64,000 nt of DNA from Aquila chrysaetos chrysaetos (GCF_900496995.4 NC_044030.1:16800851-16864850); one strand, 5' to 3'. Positions 23,901 through 38,900 are shown, counted from the first letter of the stretch. Translations and numbers: made by a program. Notes: a model not told the origin generated them from the letters alone.

Positions 23901-26900
23901 TTTATGGTTCAGCTACACACTTGTATGCACTCATACAGAGGCACATACACGCATCTCTCTCTTTGCTGTATTGCAAAATTGCCTCTGTCCTTACTCATTA
24001 ACACAGAAGCCGAGGACCAATCCTTCATCTACTCTACCACCATTTAATGCCTCAAACAGAAAGATTTTTGGCCTTTCCTGCCCTTCCTAAGTAAAATCAG
24101 AGGAAGCCTCCAAAGCCTCAGACTTCCCTGTCACTTTTCCAGTGTACTTGGTTGTGTTAAATCAAAACCAATTGACTCCTACTCTCCTGACATAAAATCT
24201 CAATCCTCACTGCCAATACCTAGTTCCTGTTTCCAGTTCTTCTAATGTCTTCAGATCAACTCCCTTTCTCAGTATATTATCACTCAGACCAAGCCACTAC
24301 CAGCAAAGAGCATAAACACATAAGAGTTGCCAAGCCCAAGTGAAACTATCTCAATACGCATCACTGATACCTGGCAGTAGCAGATGCTTAAGAGAAAGAG
24401 TGTAAGAAGCTACATTAGAATGGAGTGACTCTTCCTCTGGTGCATCATATTTTCTTCTTCCAGCAAATAGTAGTTCAGGGACGGAGCTGGAGGAAGCACT
24501 TGCATTGGTGTCTTAAACAACTGACAATGAAATGAAAGATCTTGCAAACTCAGTGCCAGCTCTTTCCAGTCACCTGCTCTTTCACTCCCAATGAAGAATC
24601 AAGACAATCATGCAAGGGAAAGCCAACAGGACACTGCTTACTGAAGTACACCCACCAGAATTGGAGGCAGATCCCTCAGTACTTAAGCAGCATTATATAC
24701 CTGGGAAATTTCCTTCCATGGCAGCATGGCCAAAGTAGCTGAGGAATATCTAGCACATATTTTAGATTACTTGTTCAAACTGTGAGTTTTTTTGTATAGC
24801 TAGGCATCTGTATTAAAAAAAAAGTGTGACCCAGCCCTCTGAAAATGTTTTCTGTGGATTAGAGTGGAGAAGGAATACTGATTCTGTTGCCCCCCTTACC
24901 CATCCATGACACAACTTCCTAAACACTGCAAAGGGGAAGGGAAAAGTTTGTTACCTCTCACAAATGTATAGAGGGGACATTAAAATAGCTGTTTCAGATA
25001 ACTGGGTGAGGAATAGTCATAAACATAATCCAAGGCTTCCTAATAAAAAGTAAGTTTTCTAGTGAAGAATCAGCAAAAGACTCATTTCAAGTATTTGGGT
25101 TGGACCTCCATGCACCTGACCTGGTCAAGTATGCTTAGAAGTGTCTGGGGTGAATTTTGCTTAATATGTCTTTCCTTTAGGACACTGACTAAACTAGAGA
25201 TGAGAGTCACTGACAAGAGAACCATACTGGAAACAAAACTGAAAATTTGATCCCAATCTGAAGACATGGAAGATTTTTACACCACATACAGTTCTGTTGA
25301 TAGTTGAATTTCAAGGAGACACTTTCAGAGATATGAAGACATGACTTACTATCTGTGTTCATCTTTCTTACCCATTCAAATTTCAGTCAACACAGTGAAA
25401 AGAGAAAGAACCTAAGAGTTATCTCTTAACCTAAGAGATAGGTTATAACCTAAGGTTATAACCTAAGAGAGAGAGAGTTATCAGAGACTGGACTTTCTCA
25501 AAAGTTTCCTCAACAGGCTTCCTCCTTTTCAGACTGCTGCTGCTTCCACTAACGGAGATCCTTGTGGCCCACTTCTGTCTGCTCTTTGCCTTTCATATTC
25601 CAATCCTCCTTCCCTGTCTCCCATACCATCTCAATATAATCCTCAGTTGCTCTCACGCTTCACGCTTTTGTACTCTTGGAAGTGGCTACTTGTCACAAAA
25701 AGCTTGTCGAGAAGCTGGACAGACACCCAAACTATTTTAACATTGTTCTTTCCCTCTATGTTATAGCCACATATGAACCTCAAGCATGCCTGTGAAATAG
25801 AGTTGATATAAAACATGTAAGTAAACTCTTGCCTAAGAAAAATTCTGCCTAAAAATTTCTTCACCAATACATTTTGAAATGTTTTTCTTTTTCATTTTTT
25901 TTTTCACGCCCTATGGATCTGAAACCTGTGCAAGACCACAGTTCTAATAATTTCAGTCTGGTTATTACCTGTATCTTGCAACAGACTCCTCTCCTTTTAC
26001 ATATTAAAGAGAGCATAATGTTTCTGGTTTGGTTCAGTCTTCTCTGCTTGGGTCTCTGTTGTTCTAAGATCTAAGCTAAAGCTGAGTGGAGGTACAGGTT
26101 TTTCATTTGGATACTCACATAGTTTTGTACCTTACCTGTGCTATGAAGGGTTACACTTCATCAACCATACGCAGATGTCCTTATTTTTTTTTACCTTTTG
26201 TAACATTTCTTGTGAAACGGAAGCTAGATCTTTGCAATAAAGCTTGTGAGAGTCTTAATGAATTTGTTTGCCCATCTTGAACGGATTTGGTTTGTTGAAG
26301 CATCCACTCTAAGAAGTTATGATTTCAGCAGAAACATCTTGGAACATACACCTGTATTATGTGTACATATGCATACACTGTCCCCAGTACTCATCAGCCT
26401 CATGTGTGTACTTACTTTCAGGGTGTGCAGGGTGTCAGTCCATTCCATGGAACCTATCTGAGGTATAGCAGTAAGGAGTACGCTAGTAGCCTTATTTGCA
26501 TTCCCTTTCAGCGTCTTTAAAACTTTATCCACTGACACCTAGAAATACAATAAAACTGAGTGCTGTCTCTCAATTTTGATGGCACACATTTTAAATACCC
26601 AAATAAATCATTTAACTCATACATCTCTAAGTGAAAAGGTGAAGCCTTAAAATGCCACAATCTTTTTAGCCATTAAAAACTTCTTTCCTCTGTGGATTTA
26701 TGACTGATTGTATTTTACACAAATAGGAGAACTAAAGCAGATACATCATTTTGCAGAGAGCTGCAAAAGAAGAAAACACTAGACCAATTATTGGAAGACA
26801 AGCTCATACACAGAGCTCATGAGCTTCATACACACAGACTCCAAGATTCAGACAAGAGGAGATAAAAGGTTTGCTAGTAGTGAAGCAAGTTTATGAAAAT

Positions 26901-29900
26901 GAATGAGGTAGCAACAATTACTTTCTTTCTTCTTACTTTACGTTCTTACTTTCACAATTGTTCATCCAGAATAACTCAGTGATACTGATCTAAGTAAGAA
27001 CAGATTTAGTTCAGTATGTGATCTCTTATTAAAACCTACAGGTTCTCATCCAGATCCCTCAGGACAAGACCCAGAGGAAAAAAAGCTTCACTCACTGCTT
27101 CTTCATGTTCCTTCCAGCAGTCGTAATCTGTTGCCATGGCAATACTAGCATAACTCATTCCAGCTTCTTTTGCAAGAATCACTTCAGGCACTGTGGTCAT
27201 GTTGATAACATCAGCTCCCCAGCTGCGAAACATCAAGCTTTCCGCTCGAGAACTGAAACGTGGGCCTTCGATTGTGATCATTGTCCCCTTGGAATGACAC
27301 TGGAGCCCAAGCTTCTTGGCAGTCTCAATAAGAACCTGCAAAAGAGGCCAATATCAGGAAAAGGAAACAATTCCCCTGGTGCGCTGCTTTTGCATTCCAT
27401 CAAAAAACTTATATACAAAAGAAATTAGCTTTATACAAAGCAGTCAAGCTTCACAGGGCTACAGCTGTCCAAAACCAAGGATCAGTTTCAGTTTCCTCAT
27501 CCAGCAAGAGAAATTAATAGTCCTACTAACAGGAATGATATCTGAGTTTGTTAGTATCAGTTGGATTATTGTGTTCAGTGCAGATTAAGAAGATTGGAAA
27601 ACAGAAGATTTTTGCATGATATTTAGGCTGTGCTTACCTTGAGAACAGAATGGTGAAAACGCTCCATTGAGCGCTACATTACCACATGGTGGAGTTGAGC
27701 TGGTGAGAACAGTAATAGGAAATTTACTTTTTGAAAATAAAACTTTACAAGCACGTACTTCAAAGAGTACCCTGGGAATCTGTAAAGAAATTATTACTAC
27801 ATTTTCCCATGTCAGTGACTGAGCTGTGCACTTTACATATACCATGTACTTCACATTAGTCTTTACAGTTCCAACTAGGACCTTCTATATGGCAGAATCA
27901 TCATGACTTTCTCTCTTGGTAAATGGCCCGGGTAACACCAGTTGATACAGTAGGAATAAGAGTGTACCAGCATGTGTAAATGGGACTAGGACACCCATAA
28001 CTGTCCTGAGTAGGAAGGGGAAAGTAACTATGATGACATCTGTTTAAAATGACCATCAACAGAAAAGAAACGCTTGAAAATAAGTATAAAAGCACCATGA
28101 AAATTTGTGACGGGACAGGAGAGACCTTCACACCACAGCAGCAGTGAAAACCTAGTCTGACACCACTAGAAGCTGATTTGTCAGCATCATGACCTTCACA
28201 CAGGCCAGGTGGAGCAAAACGCTCTGCAAAGTCTGCACTCCAGCTGGTTGGTCAACCTGTCATACACGGGTGCTACAAGCAGCAATACCTCGAGTGTACT
28301 GTGTGACCTTGTGAGGTGTCTCCTTGCTGGAATGTGGATCAGTGGATTGTGTGGAGCAGCACAAGTACACATAAAGCCCGAGTACCCACATCTCCCACTG
28401 CTGATGCATGTGAACAGGTAAACCTGCACTCCCGAAGAGGGTGGGTATGCATGTAACCCACATGTGCTGGGGAAGGGTATTTGTGCATGCAACTGCATGA
28501 ATATGCATGTAGGGGTAAAGCAGAGCTTCTGGGGATTAGCCACAGAATGACACTTAGAAATTTGTAGGTGTTTATTAACATGCTGTAAGTTAATCTAATA
28601 TTAATTATACCTAATATTGTGGTTTATTGCTGATATTAATTCTGAATATATGATTCACTGATAGCCAGTTAATTAGACATTGCTAATATATCAATAGACA
28701 AGTCCAGTTGTGATTTGACTTAAACCACAGTTGAGCAGTATTTCCCCAAAACTTTTTTACAAAGTTCCAACTTCACTCCCTATAAGATATTGCAGTGAGC
28801 CCCAGTTTTGGAAAACAGTAATAACCAAGGCACCCTACATTATTAAAAAATTTGCAGTTGGATAAAAGATAAACTCCTTTCAGATTCTCATTTAATTTAC
28901 AGTGCATAAACCAAGTAAACCAGAGTATTTTCTTGTATTTGCACCAATACAATTTAATATAACGTTTTCAGATGTTTTCATGCAAAATTCCTTAAATAGT
29001 CTATTACATTAATAGTTTTGGGTTTATTATTATTGCATTTATCTACGAAATTCCCCTGAATTAGGATAAACTGGGCTGAAATGATCCAAACAATTTTCAG
29101 GGATAGTTCCAGGAAAAAAGTTTAAGTCACTTTTATCTGGTATTTTCAAATGAAGTGAAAGTATCCCTTTTCTGCCTCACTAAGACCTCAAAACCACATG
29201 TTCTTTAAAACATCTGTTAGGCTGATTAGAACTCATAGGCTAATGAGATAATGATCACATGTGAGACTGGGAAGTACCTAAATGTTTTTTCTCTGTTTGA
29301 AAAGGAGCATTTCTCTGTTGGCTTTTCAAAAAATTTAATACCCAAAGAACACTGTCTCTAGCTACTTAACAATCAAATGCAAACTAGCCTTGGTGTATGT
29401 TTCCTGCAAGCTCAGAAAATGGCTTATGCATATCTGCTTACCTTGTTTAAAAAAGAAGAAAGAGACACAGTGTAAAGTACTGCCAATCACTTCAATAATA
29501 ACACTGTTTTTAATCCATTTCAGAAAGTGTACAGTTAGCTCTCAATAAACTCCTTGAATCTGTTGTGACATGACATCATGCTCAAAGTCAGTAAGCAACT
29601 ATATGCCAACTAATCTTTAGTAAGAGCATGTGATAGGCTCTTGTTGCATGAAAAATGCAAAGTGTTTTGCATAATTTGCTGCTCAAATTATGAAGGGCAA
29701 AAGCATGCACATGTATAATATGTAGTGGTTTGTCTCCTCATGAGATTTAAAATGTCTTTACTTCATTGCTCAGTAGTACAAATATTTGTACATGCTCTGG
29801 GTACGGATTGGGCCACCTGCTTCACAATTCAGCTTTGTCCTGCTCAGTGCAGTAACTGCGTCTCTTAGATGGATATGACTGATTCTGTAAGCATTCCTGT

Positions 29901-32900
29901 GCCCCTGGAGAATGCACCTCCTTGCAGCTTCTCATCAGAGCATTCCACAACAGCACAAAGTACGCAGTTCAATTTTCACCTTCTCTTTTCCTCAGGTCTA
30001 AGAATACACTAAGTTGGCATATTTAATCACAGATACACTCCTCCCAGAAGCTTATAAAGGTGCTGAAAAACAGAGCAGTGTTTCACACTGCTTAGTCTAA
30101 CTGTTTTTGAAGCCTGAAAATCTTGAAGTGACAAAACTAAGAGCAACAGTTAAGAATAAAAGCCTACTGTAATTTGGCTTGTTTCTACATTTAATATCCT
30201 TTAAACTAAGCCTTGACTCTTCACCACCACCCACTGCTACAATGCATAAAAGCACAAATGCAATATTGTAATTTCTGTGAATGTTAAAGTACTATTTATT
30301 CAATTTTTGTATTAAGTATGTAAAGTGCCTCTACCATAGGTGCAGTTTTATTCAGAACAAAAAGGAACTAATTCCTAATTCTATCTTCCTGCTTTGTCCA
30401 CTTCATTCCTCTCTTGGCTTGTTACCTGATAAATAAAGATCTTTTGTCCTGTTATTAAGACCCCAGGGAAATCTAGGTTGCCAACTGACATCTTCTGCAT
30501 ATCTCCCTTAGGAAGACAGCTCCTATAGACACAAGATCTTTTACTTCCCATGCCTTCCAAATGTTACATTTTTCCTTAATACCATCATATATATCTGAGA
30601 AACGGGAATAAAGAGGTGCAGATTACCTCTGTATTCTAAGAATGCATAATTAGAGTACTATATCATGAATAAGTGCCATAAAAAACCCATTTCTAAATAC
30701 TATTACAAAATTCACTAACCTCTCTGGTTTTGGTGCAGAACGGCTCTGCCATTGGAATATGACATACTCCTGGAAGAGAGGAATGTTGCCCATCGTATAA
30801 AGTACAATGTCTTTTAGTTGTCCTAGAGAAGTAGAAAACATGCTTAGGGAGAAGAATGGGAATGAAACGGAAGAGAAAGCAAGAAATTTACACAATTCAG
30901 AAAACATAGCATACCTGCGAGGGAACAAAAGTATCAGTATGATATTAATGACCACCTGTAATCCTGTTTTGCCTCTGTACAAACCTTTCAAAATTGAGCT
31001 CAAGAGTATAAAAATAAAACCGTTACTCCAGTACTGCATTGTCAATTAATTAGAGAAAATCTATTGTTAACAAAACACTGAAGTGCTTATTTGTTCCTAA
31101 ATGACACAAACAGCTACATTATGCTGTGATTCTACCCAAAAGAAATCAGCTAAATTTAATAGTCAGGCAAGTAATCTCTGAAAAAAAGAGCACAGTAAGC
31201 TTTCAGGAAGGGAAGGAATCAAGTCTGAATTACCACAATGCTTGTCAAAATAGAGCTTGTTCATATCATTGCATTCCTACATTGAAAGGATGGGAATTTA
31301 TAGGAACAGCTTCCTGAACAAAAGAGCTGTGAATTCAAAACCCAGAGAAAAACCCTGCAACAGGGTGCCTTCATATTCTCAGAAAGATTACACACATGCA
31401 TTGGCAGCTTGCAAGTAGAAAAATCCTATTTCTCCCTTCTTTCAATTGAGAAACTGTTTGCTTGCATGAAAATGGTCAAACATGCTTTAGAAATTACCAT
31501 CTAGCATGCCATTTTGACAACTGGAACTGTTACCCACTATCACTTTACCTTCAAATGCACTGCCTCAAGCTGATTCAGCCAACTGGATGGCGAAAACCTT
31601 CTGGAACAAAATTCGTTGAGACATTCCCTTCTTCGCCCCAGTGTGTCACATATTGTACTTTATAGGAGAAAAGTAAGCCAACAGCCAAATTCAATCCACA
31701 GTTAAAATACAAAATTTCTGCTGGTAAAACTGCTCACAACAGTTCCTCACCTAAGTCACCAGCAAATATTTAAAAGAAGGTTTTAAATACAAGTTACATG
31801 TTAGAGTAGATTTAAAAAAAAAAAAAGAACCAATAGGGTAGCCTTAAGGGTGAGGTTATAAAATAGGAAAAGAGATCAGCAGATTAAAAACATATGCAAA
31901 ATGAGATATAGCTGTTAAAATCGGTTGAAACGCTAATTTTAATTTTTCCTTTATGGGATACTGAAGATATGCAAATATCTGCAAATAGAATGTATCCGAT
32001 TTTACACACTTTTTTTCAGTGTCTGCGAATGAATTATTTAGAATTGGAGGAAACGGGAAAAGTCATCATCCATTTCCTGCATTATAATATTTCAGATGTT
32101 GTTAGTCAGGCCCTTTCACTCAGAAAAGCCCTGAGGAAAGATCACGTATGTATAAATATTAATCTCTGACTTTCAGATACCCTGTGTTATTTAGAGAGAA
32201 TGGCCGCATCACTACATGGTCTAATAAAGAAATCCAACTGTGTTTAGCACCATACATACAAACTGCATGGGAATAAGTAACAACAGTAAGACCTATGACT
32301 GCTCTGGGCAATGGACCACATGTATTTGTACTTGGAGTGCAACGACTTCTCTTCTGCATGGAAAGCTGCAACTTTGCAAAGGCCTCAGCTATTCGATATG
32401 GGGCCAGCTGATGTGTCTGTAAGTTCCTAGGCTTAGGGCAAGAATAAAGGCAGATTTGAACCAATCTTTGATTCTTGCTATCTGTGAATTGATGGCTGTC
32501 ACAGGGGAATGCCTTTTAGCCTCTCCTCATTTCTGTAGCCCTGCTACTCAGGTCAGGAGTTGGCCATCCTGATCTGTCCCACACACCTGTCTGCAAGGTA
32601 CAGGGCAGCAGCACATAATTTTCACCACTGCAATACTGCTCCTTTGCATCCCTTGCAAAGAGAAAGAAGGTTACAAAATCACAGATGCTTTTCTTGTCTT
32701 ACTCTCACAGAGACCAAGAGCCAGAGAGCAAAGGACAGTATCTGCCTAAGGCTCCTCTTATCACAGGAGTTTCAAGACCTTCCCCACATACCCCACCTGA
32801 CTCCTTATGGAATCAGCAGGAAACAAGATATAAGGAACTCAACAGTCACTCTTCAAAGACAATCTGTTCCTTAGATCTCACAGTTTTTCATGCAGAGAAG

Positions 32901-35900
32901 TCCGTACGCCCTCCATCAGAAGGAGGGCCTGCTTAACAGAGCACGACTGAATGTTACACAACTGCCTGGTTGTTTACATTAAAACAGGAAGCAGTCACCA
33001 AGTGCCTGCCTAGAAACTAGCCACGCTATTTGTAGCAGAAGCGCACAATCCAGACGGCTCAAGGATAGCGTAAAGGGAAAGTACAGAGATGCCCCCAGTG
33101 GGTGAGATCAGAAGCAGCACTTGAAAGCACTGGACTGATAACTACAAGGAAGCAGCTAAGAGCTGGGGCTGCACAGCTCCTGCTGGCCATCTGACCTCAG
33201 TAGGGCTCTACGGAGAACCCCCACTGTACCCACTCTGTGCCAAACAGTGGACAGCGGTACTGGAGAAAAGGCAATTTGCTCCCTGGGAAAGGGGCATGTA
33301 CGTTTTTGTGCATAACTGCTTGTGTATCAAGCTCAAGGAGACAGTGGTACTCACAGCGCAAGCAAACCCTTGCACTGTTGCATAGTTTCACCATGCCTGC
33401 CTTGCCCTTACTGCTTTTTCAGATTCAGAGCTGCGTGTACTGCAGTTTTGAAGGTGTGCTAAGAGTTTGTATTCCCCACCCTGCAGCAATAGCCACACTT
33501 TTAATCAGACAGTAAGGTGGCTTTTGCTCCTTCATTTTGATTTTATCACAGTAACACAAGATTTTCTGGCAATGCTGACTATGACTGATGTTAGGAAGCA
33601 AAATCCAACTCAAGTAAGTGAATAAACCAATCATTTCCATCTGTGACAAACAGTCCTCTACCACTTGCATCATCATCTTCCCCTTTCTTCCAGTAGTGTT
33701 GAATTATCAACAGGTTATTAGTAATTAAAGAACAAAATGAAAATTCACACTGGCATCTGCTGTATAAAAAGTAGCCCCAGCATGCTCTGCCTCTTTGGGG
33801 ACAATGAAAGAAAATTCTCCCATGAAAAATGTTACAGAGTAGTGGTGTATGTCACACAAAAAATTCAAACAATAAAGTTGGCAGCTGTTACAGGATTTCT
33901 TTTATGAAGCTATTTTCTGCATCTTCCTGACTGAGCTGAGTCATCCAAGTAAGTAGTTACCTTCTTACTCTTCTTTTCTTAGCAAACATCAGCAGCAAAC
34001 CAAACAGAAAGTATTAAAAAGCCCCTAATCAGTCTGATCTAGCCAGTTGACTAACAACACTGTAATAAACTAACAGGAGCCAAAGACATAAAAAAAAATT
34101 CTTCCAGATTTTTTTTTAGGCACTTGTTTCAAAGAAGAGAACAACTGTTGTAGCCCATAATAGTACCTGTGGTTATTTTTGTATTTCAAAGTAGGGAGAA
34201 CACCATGTAAATATTTTGGTACTTACTTAACAAAATGTATCTTTTATTGCTTAAAGATACAAACTAATAGATAAGCCTGAAGAAAGCAGAGACTATATAC
34301 CAAACCAAACACTTACTAGTAGTGCTAATGATCTGCAGAACTAAGCTCTCAAAAGTTTGGAACTGCTATATAGTTCTTACTACACCTATTCAGTGTTCCT
34401 CACTGTAAGTCAAACCTATGCTCTAAACTAGGTAGAAGTCCTACACAACTTCATATATTGAGATTCTGTCTTTAATGCCACGGTGTACGTGCCCAAGGGG
34501 AGCAAATTACAATTTGTGCATACAGCTTTCTGCTCATTTCTAGGTCTTCTCCCATTCCCATTCACTGTTCCTTCTTCTTGCTTCACACCCGGAAGGAGAG
34601 TAATGATGTGCTCCCTACTGAGAAGTAGAGCCCAGATACCAAAAGGTACCTGGACACCTGGAAGGCACTGATTTTAATGGCAGCTTGAGTAAATCCCTCC
34701 CACCTAGACCCAAGCCTCGTTGCTGTGTAGTACCTGATATGGGTTAATAACTATATAGAAGCCAGGGTACCTTTCAAGACAAATAACCGACTCTTTTTGC
34801 AGCTTTAACCAGTACCTTCTTTCCAAGACTGCTGACGTAGTTTGCTTGCAGGACCCTGATCTTTCATTAGAAGGTATTTCAGAAAAATTGCATCTTTTCA
34901 GACTTTGGTGGACAAATAATCATTTTGTCCCATGAAATTACCTTCCCATCAGCAGCGCTGTTTTCGTAATGATTTATGGCATATAATACAATCACTCTTA
35001 CAGATGATACACCCATCTGAAAGGCAAAAATGCAGACCCTACATCCAAAGAACCAGCAGTCTAACACCCACTGGCAAAGATCACCGGGGAAAAAGACTTC
35101 TCACAGAAATCAATTGTCAAATGAAACAGACGATTATGACTTGCCAGCTTTCTGAATTAAAGGGCAAGCTAGTAATGATTTTTAAATTCATATTACATAT
35201 TGTTTTCCACACTGAGACATGTGCTTTTCTGAGAAGCTTCTTGGTTTCCTAAAGCCATGAAACAAGTCCCCACAAGGTCCCACTCTTCTACATCGAAATG
35301 AAAACTTACTTGCCCAAATGAAACACTGCTCATATATGGGCTATGTCATTACTACTGGTGACCACCTGAATAAACTCTAAATGAAGATGCAGTTCACAGA
35401 ATCACTGAATGGTTGAGGTTAGGAGGGACCTCTGCAGGTCACCTGGTCCAACCCCCTGCTCAGGCAGGGCCACCTAGAACTGGTTGCCCAGGACCATGTC
35501 CAGGCAGCTTTTGAATATCTCCAAGCAGGGAGACTCCACCACCTGCTTGGGCAAACTGTGCCAGTGCTCTGTCACTCTCACAGTGAAAAAGTGTTTCCTG
35601 ATTGTCGTGGTTTAACCCCAGCCAGCAACTAAGCACCACGCAGCTGCTCGCTCACTCCCCCCGCCCCAGTGGGATGGGGGAAAAAATCGGGAAAAAGAAG
35701 CAAAACCCATGGGTTGAGATAATAACAGTTTAATAGAACAGAAAAGAAGAAACTAATAATGATAATAATAACACTAATAAAATGACAACAGTAATAATAA
35801 AAGGATTAGAATATACAAGTGATGCACAGTGCAATTGCTCACCACCCGCCGACCGGCACCCAGCTAGTCCCTGAGCGGCGATTCCCCACCCCCACTTCCC

Positions 35901-38900
35901 AGTTCCTATACTAGATGGGATGTCCCATGGTATGGAATACCCTGTTGGCCAGTTTGGGTCAGCTGCCCTGGCTGTGTCCTGTGCCAACTTCTTGTGCCCC
36001 TCCAGCTTTCTCGCTGGCTGGGCATGAGAAGCTGAAAAATCCTTGACATTATTCTAAACACTACTAGCAACAACTGAAAACATCAGTGTTATCAACATTC
36101 TTCACATACTGAACTCAAAACACAGCACCGTACCAGCTACTAGGAAGACAGTTAACACTATGCCAGCTGAAACTAGGACACTGATGTTCAGAGGAAACCT
36201 CCTGTGTTTCAGTTTGTGCCCACTGCCTCTCGTCCTGTCACTGGGCACCACTGGAAAGAGCCTGCCTCCATCTGCTTTGCACCCTCCCTTCAGGTTCCCT
36301 ATTGACGAGATCCTCCTTGAGTCTTCTCTTCTCCAGGCTGAACAGTCCCAGCTCTCTCAACTTCTCCTCATAGGAAAGATGCTCCAGTCCCTTCAGCACC
36401 TTCGTGGTCCTTTGCTGAACTCTCTCCAGTATGTCCATGTCCCTCTTGCACTGGGGAGTCCAGCACTGGACACAGTATTCCAGGTGTGGCTTCACCAGTG
36501 CTGAGTAGAGGGAAAGAAGGATCACCTCCCTTGGCCTGCTGGCAACACCCCTACTAATACAGCCCAAGATACTTTGCCTTCTTTGCTGCCATGTAAATGA
36601 ACCCTGTCCTTTCACTCATCTTCGCATCAGATAAATATACTGATATGTTCTATAACACCCCCGTATTTTTTTCCTTCTTGAAAGGGACATGTCCTTAAAA
36701 CCCAAACTTAACCAAGCTGATTATTTCCTTTCCAGCTCAGAAGTTTTGATGCAGACTGGCAAATGCTGGGAAATGTAAAGATGCGGGAAGAGATTAGGTA
36801 GCTTCAGAATTAATTGTTAATTTTGATAATGACATTTTGGATGACGGATGGTCTCAGATTTCATATCTCGATTCATTTCCTGGCTCTGTTAATGTCTTTC
36901 TGCCTGACCTCTGCAAGAGTTAGTTTCTCCATACTTCCACCCCTCATCCGCAGCAGATAACTGCAATCATTCCAACTGTTTCTTGTTTAAAACTGCAGGC
37001 TCTCTGGGCCAGAGGCTACTTCCTACTATGCATGCAATTCACAGCTTAGCACGATTAGGCTACCCTTACCTACTTAGGAGTCTGCTAGATGATAATGCTG
37101 TCAAAATAACTGGTGCTTTACTCACAATCATCCAAACCGTGTATGGAAGTACGTTTAGTATCTTTCCTATACAAATCAATATTGATACTAAAATTACTCC
37201 TTTCAAAGTACTACTGGCAGAATAAGGATGATTATGATTTAATCTATATAAACAAAGTGATCAGCCTAAATACTTTTAGACTTGAAAAAAAGAAAAAAAA
37301 AAAAAGACCACTGTCAGCAATAGAGCTGCTCTCCACCCATAAACCAACTTTAGTATAACAGGAAGCAGTTTATATGGGGATTGCTCCTGCAGGGTACTTA
37401 CTCATTTAGATACACTCTACTTAAAATGTACTCTCTTACAAGAAGAGCATTTCAGTTAAACACACACAAAAATGTCAGTAAGTCAAAACTTGAATAGCAC
37501 TGCACTGCAGAGAACAAACCTAGGTATACATGTTCAGTTGGCAAAGAAATATTGCCAGCAGCCCCACAAAGCACAAAGAAGCTGCATAAACCATTCCAAA
37601 CACTTAAAATTGGGTGGAATACTCAAATAGGACTTCCAGATATAGTACACCTGTAAGTACTAATAATAAATTTACCTCTTAAAATGTGCAACTATTTTTT
37701 AAATATTTGGTGTGCTTGGCGATCTTTAAACATAGCTTCCCTCCTCCCCTCCCCCATTTGCTTGAATTTTTCCAAACATCAGATAATCAAGGAGGGGAGG
37801 ACTGACTGGAGTACAGAGACTTTGGAAAAAAATTACTTCCTTATGATTCTTAGCAAATAGAAAAAGTTAGCATCTATCCTCGTTTTAAAACAACCTCCTC
37901 TCTTTTCCTGCTGTGTTGCATTTGATCTCTCTTCTGTAGAGCCTCATTATTACTGCATAAATTTTCCTACCTGGCTCCTACTATGCCTTCTTGCACCCCT
38001 CCATCTCATTTCAGATTCTTCTTAAAACTTGTAACAGCCTGTGCTTTTATCCATGTTCCTCTCCCACACCTGAGAAGAGGAGATATCTTCTCTTCGGAAG
38101 ACTATTACCAAGGAGCTATACTTTAGTTCGTTCGAGGTCATTCTCCAAAGCCTGGTATTTCATCTATGTCTGTTAGACCTGAATTTCTTGTAATTTCATT
38201 CCTGTTCCTATCACATCTTCTTGTATGAATCTCACTTTTTGCCATAAGAACTGAGGCTATCACCTCATTCCACAAAAACTTAATTTAACATTAACATGTT
38301 ATTATATGGTTTAACCCCACTTGTCCCCCTTTTTCTCCTCCAAAACTAAGAACACAGTTAAAACCAGTGTTACTCACCTGTCAATGAACTGGTCAATTAT
38401 GACAAGATCACCAGGTTGTATTTCCTCTCGTAAAGAGCCACAGGCAGTAGTCACTAATACATGTGAACAATTTTCTTCTTTTAATGCCCAGATATTGGCA
38501 CGGTAATTGACGTTCGATGGCATAATTGTGTGATGCCTTCCATGTCTGCAAAGATACATGTTGCAAGAGAGTAAAATAAATCAGACTGAAATTGTCTTCC
38601 TTCTCCCAGATAAAGAAAATTCCAGAAAATGTAATTTCCCTAACAGCATTGGAAGTGGAACTGATCATTTCAGCTACTTGCAGTGTAGCTTTCCTAACTG
38701 TATTAAGGTTCTCTCAAGATTTGGTTTAAGAAGTAGTGGTGTAGTTTTCTTTTTAAATGCAAAATTTTTAAATTCAAGACTGTAACGAAAAGAATCTTGA
38801 AAATACAATCCAAATAGACATTAGCAGCTTCAAGAGTACAAAAAGCTTTTTTCTCTGAATTTTCGAAGTCAGTTCCATAGATTCTGAAAACCCAGGTATA

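Larger units (their letters stand above)
20929..26415 (-). other. MTAP: MTAP intron 7
   Basis: This 5,487-bp GT-AG intron (donor AAA|GTAAGT at 26416/26415, acceptor TTTCAG at 20929) is mostly unique AT-rich DNA. It contains a perfect GGGT array with G-quadruplex potential (23412-23426) and a palindromic short repeat cluster (25409-25469). No interspersed repeat was recognised. Confidence 0.85.
30823..38377 (-). other. MTAP: MTAP intron 4
   Basis: A 7,555-bp intron (donor GACAG|GTGAGT, acceptor TTCTCTAG). It contains a CR1 fragment (35394-36615) split by an LTR (35603-36180) and an A-rich stretch (37284-37304). The remainder is unique AT-rich sequence without recognisable exons. Confidence 0.85.

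Noticed and set aside
27036..27341. Open frame ending in [17 protein letters not shown] after MTAP exon 6
   Set aside because: The last 20 codons are read-through of the exon 6 donor into intron 6; the exon ends at 27096.
30650..31045. 131-codon minus-strand open frame overlapping MTAP exon 5
   Set aside because: It uses a different frame from the MTAP product and crosses both splice sites.
38310..38340. GGTTTAACCCC motif near MTAP exon 4 resembling the end of the solo LTR family
   Set aside because: Only about 11 bases match and nothing on either side continues the similarity.
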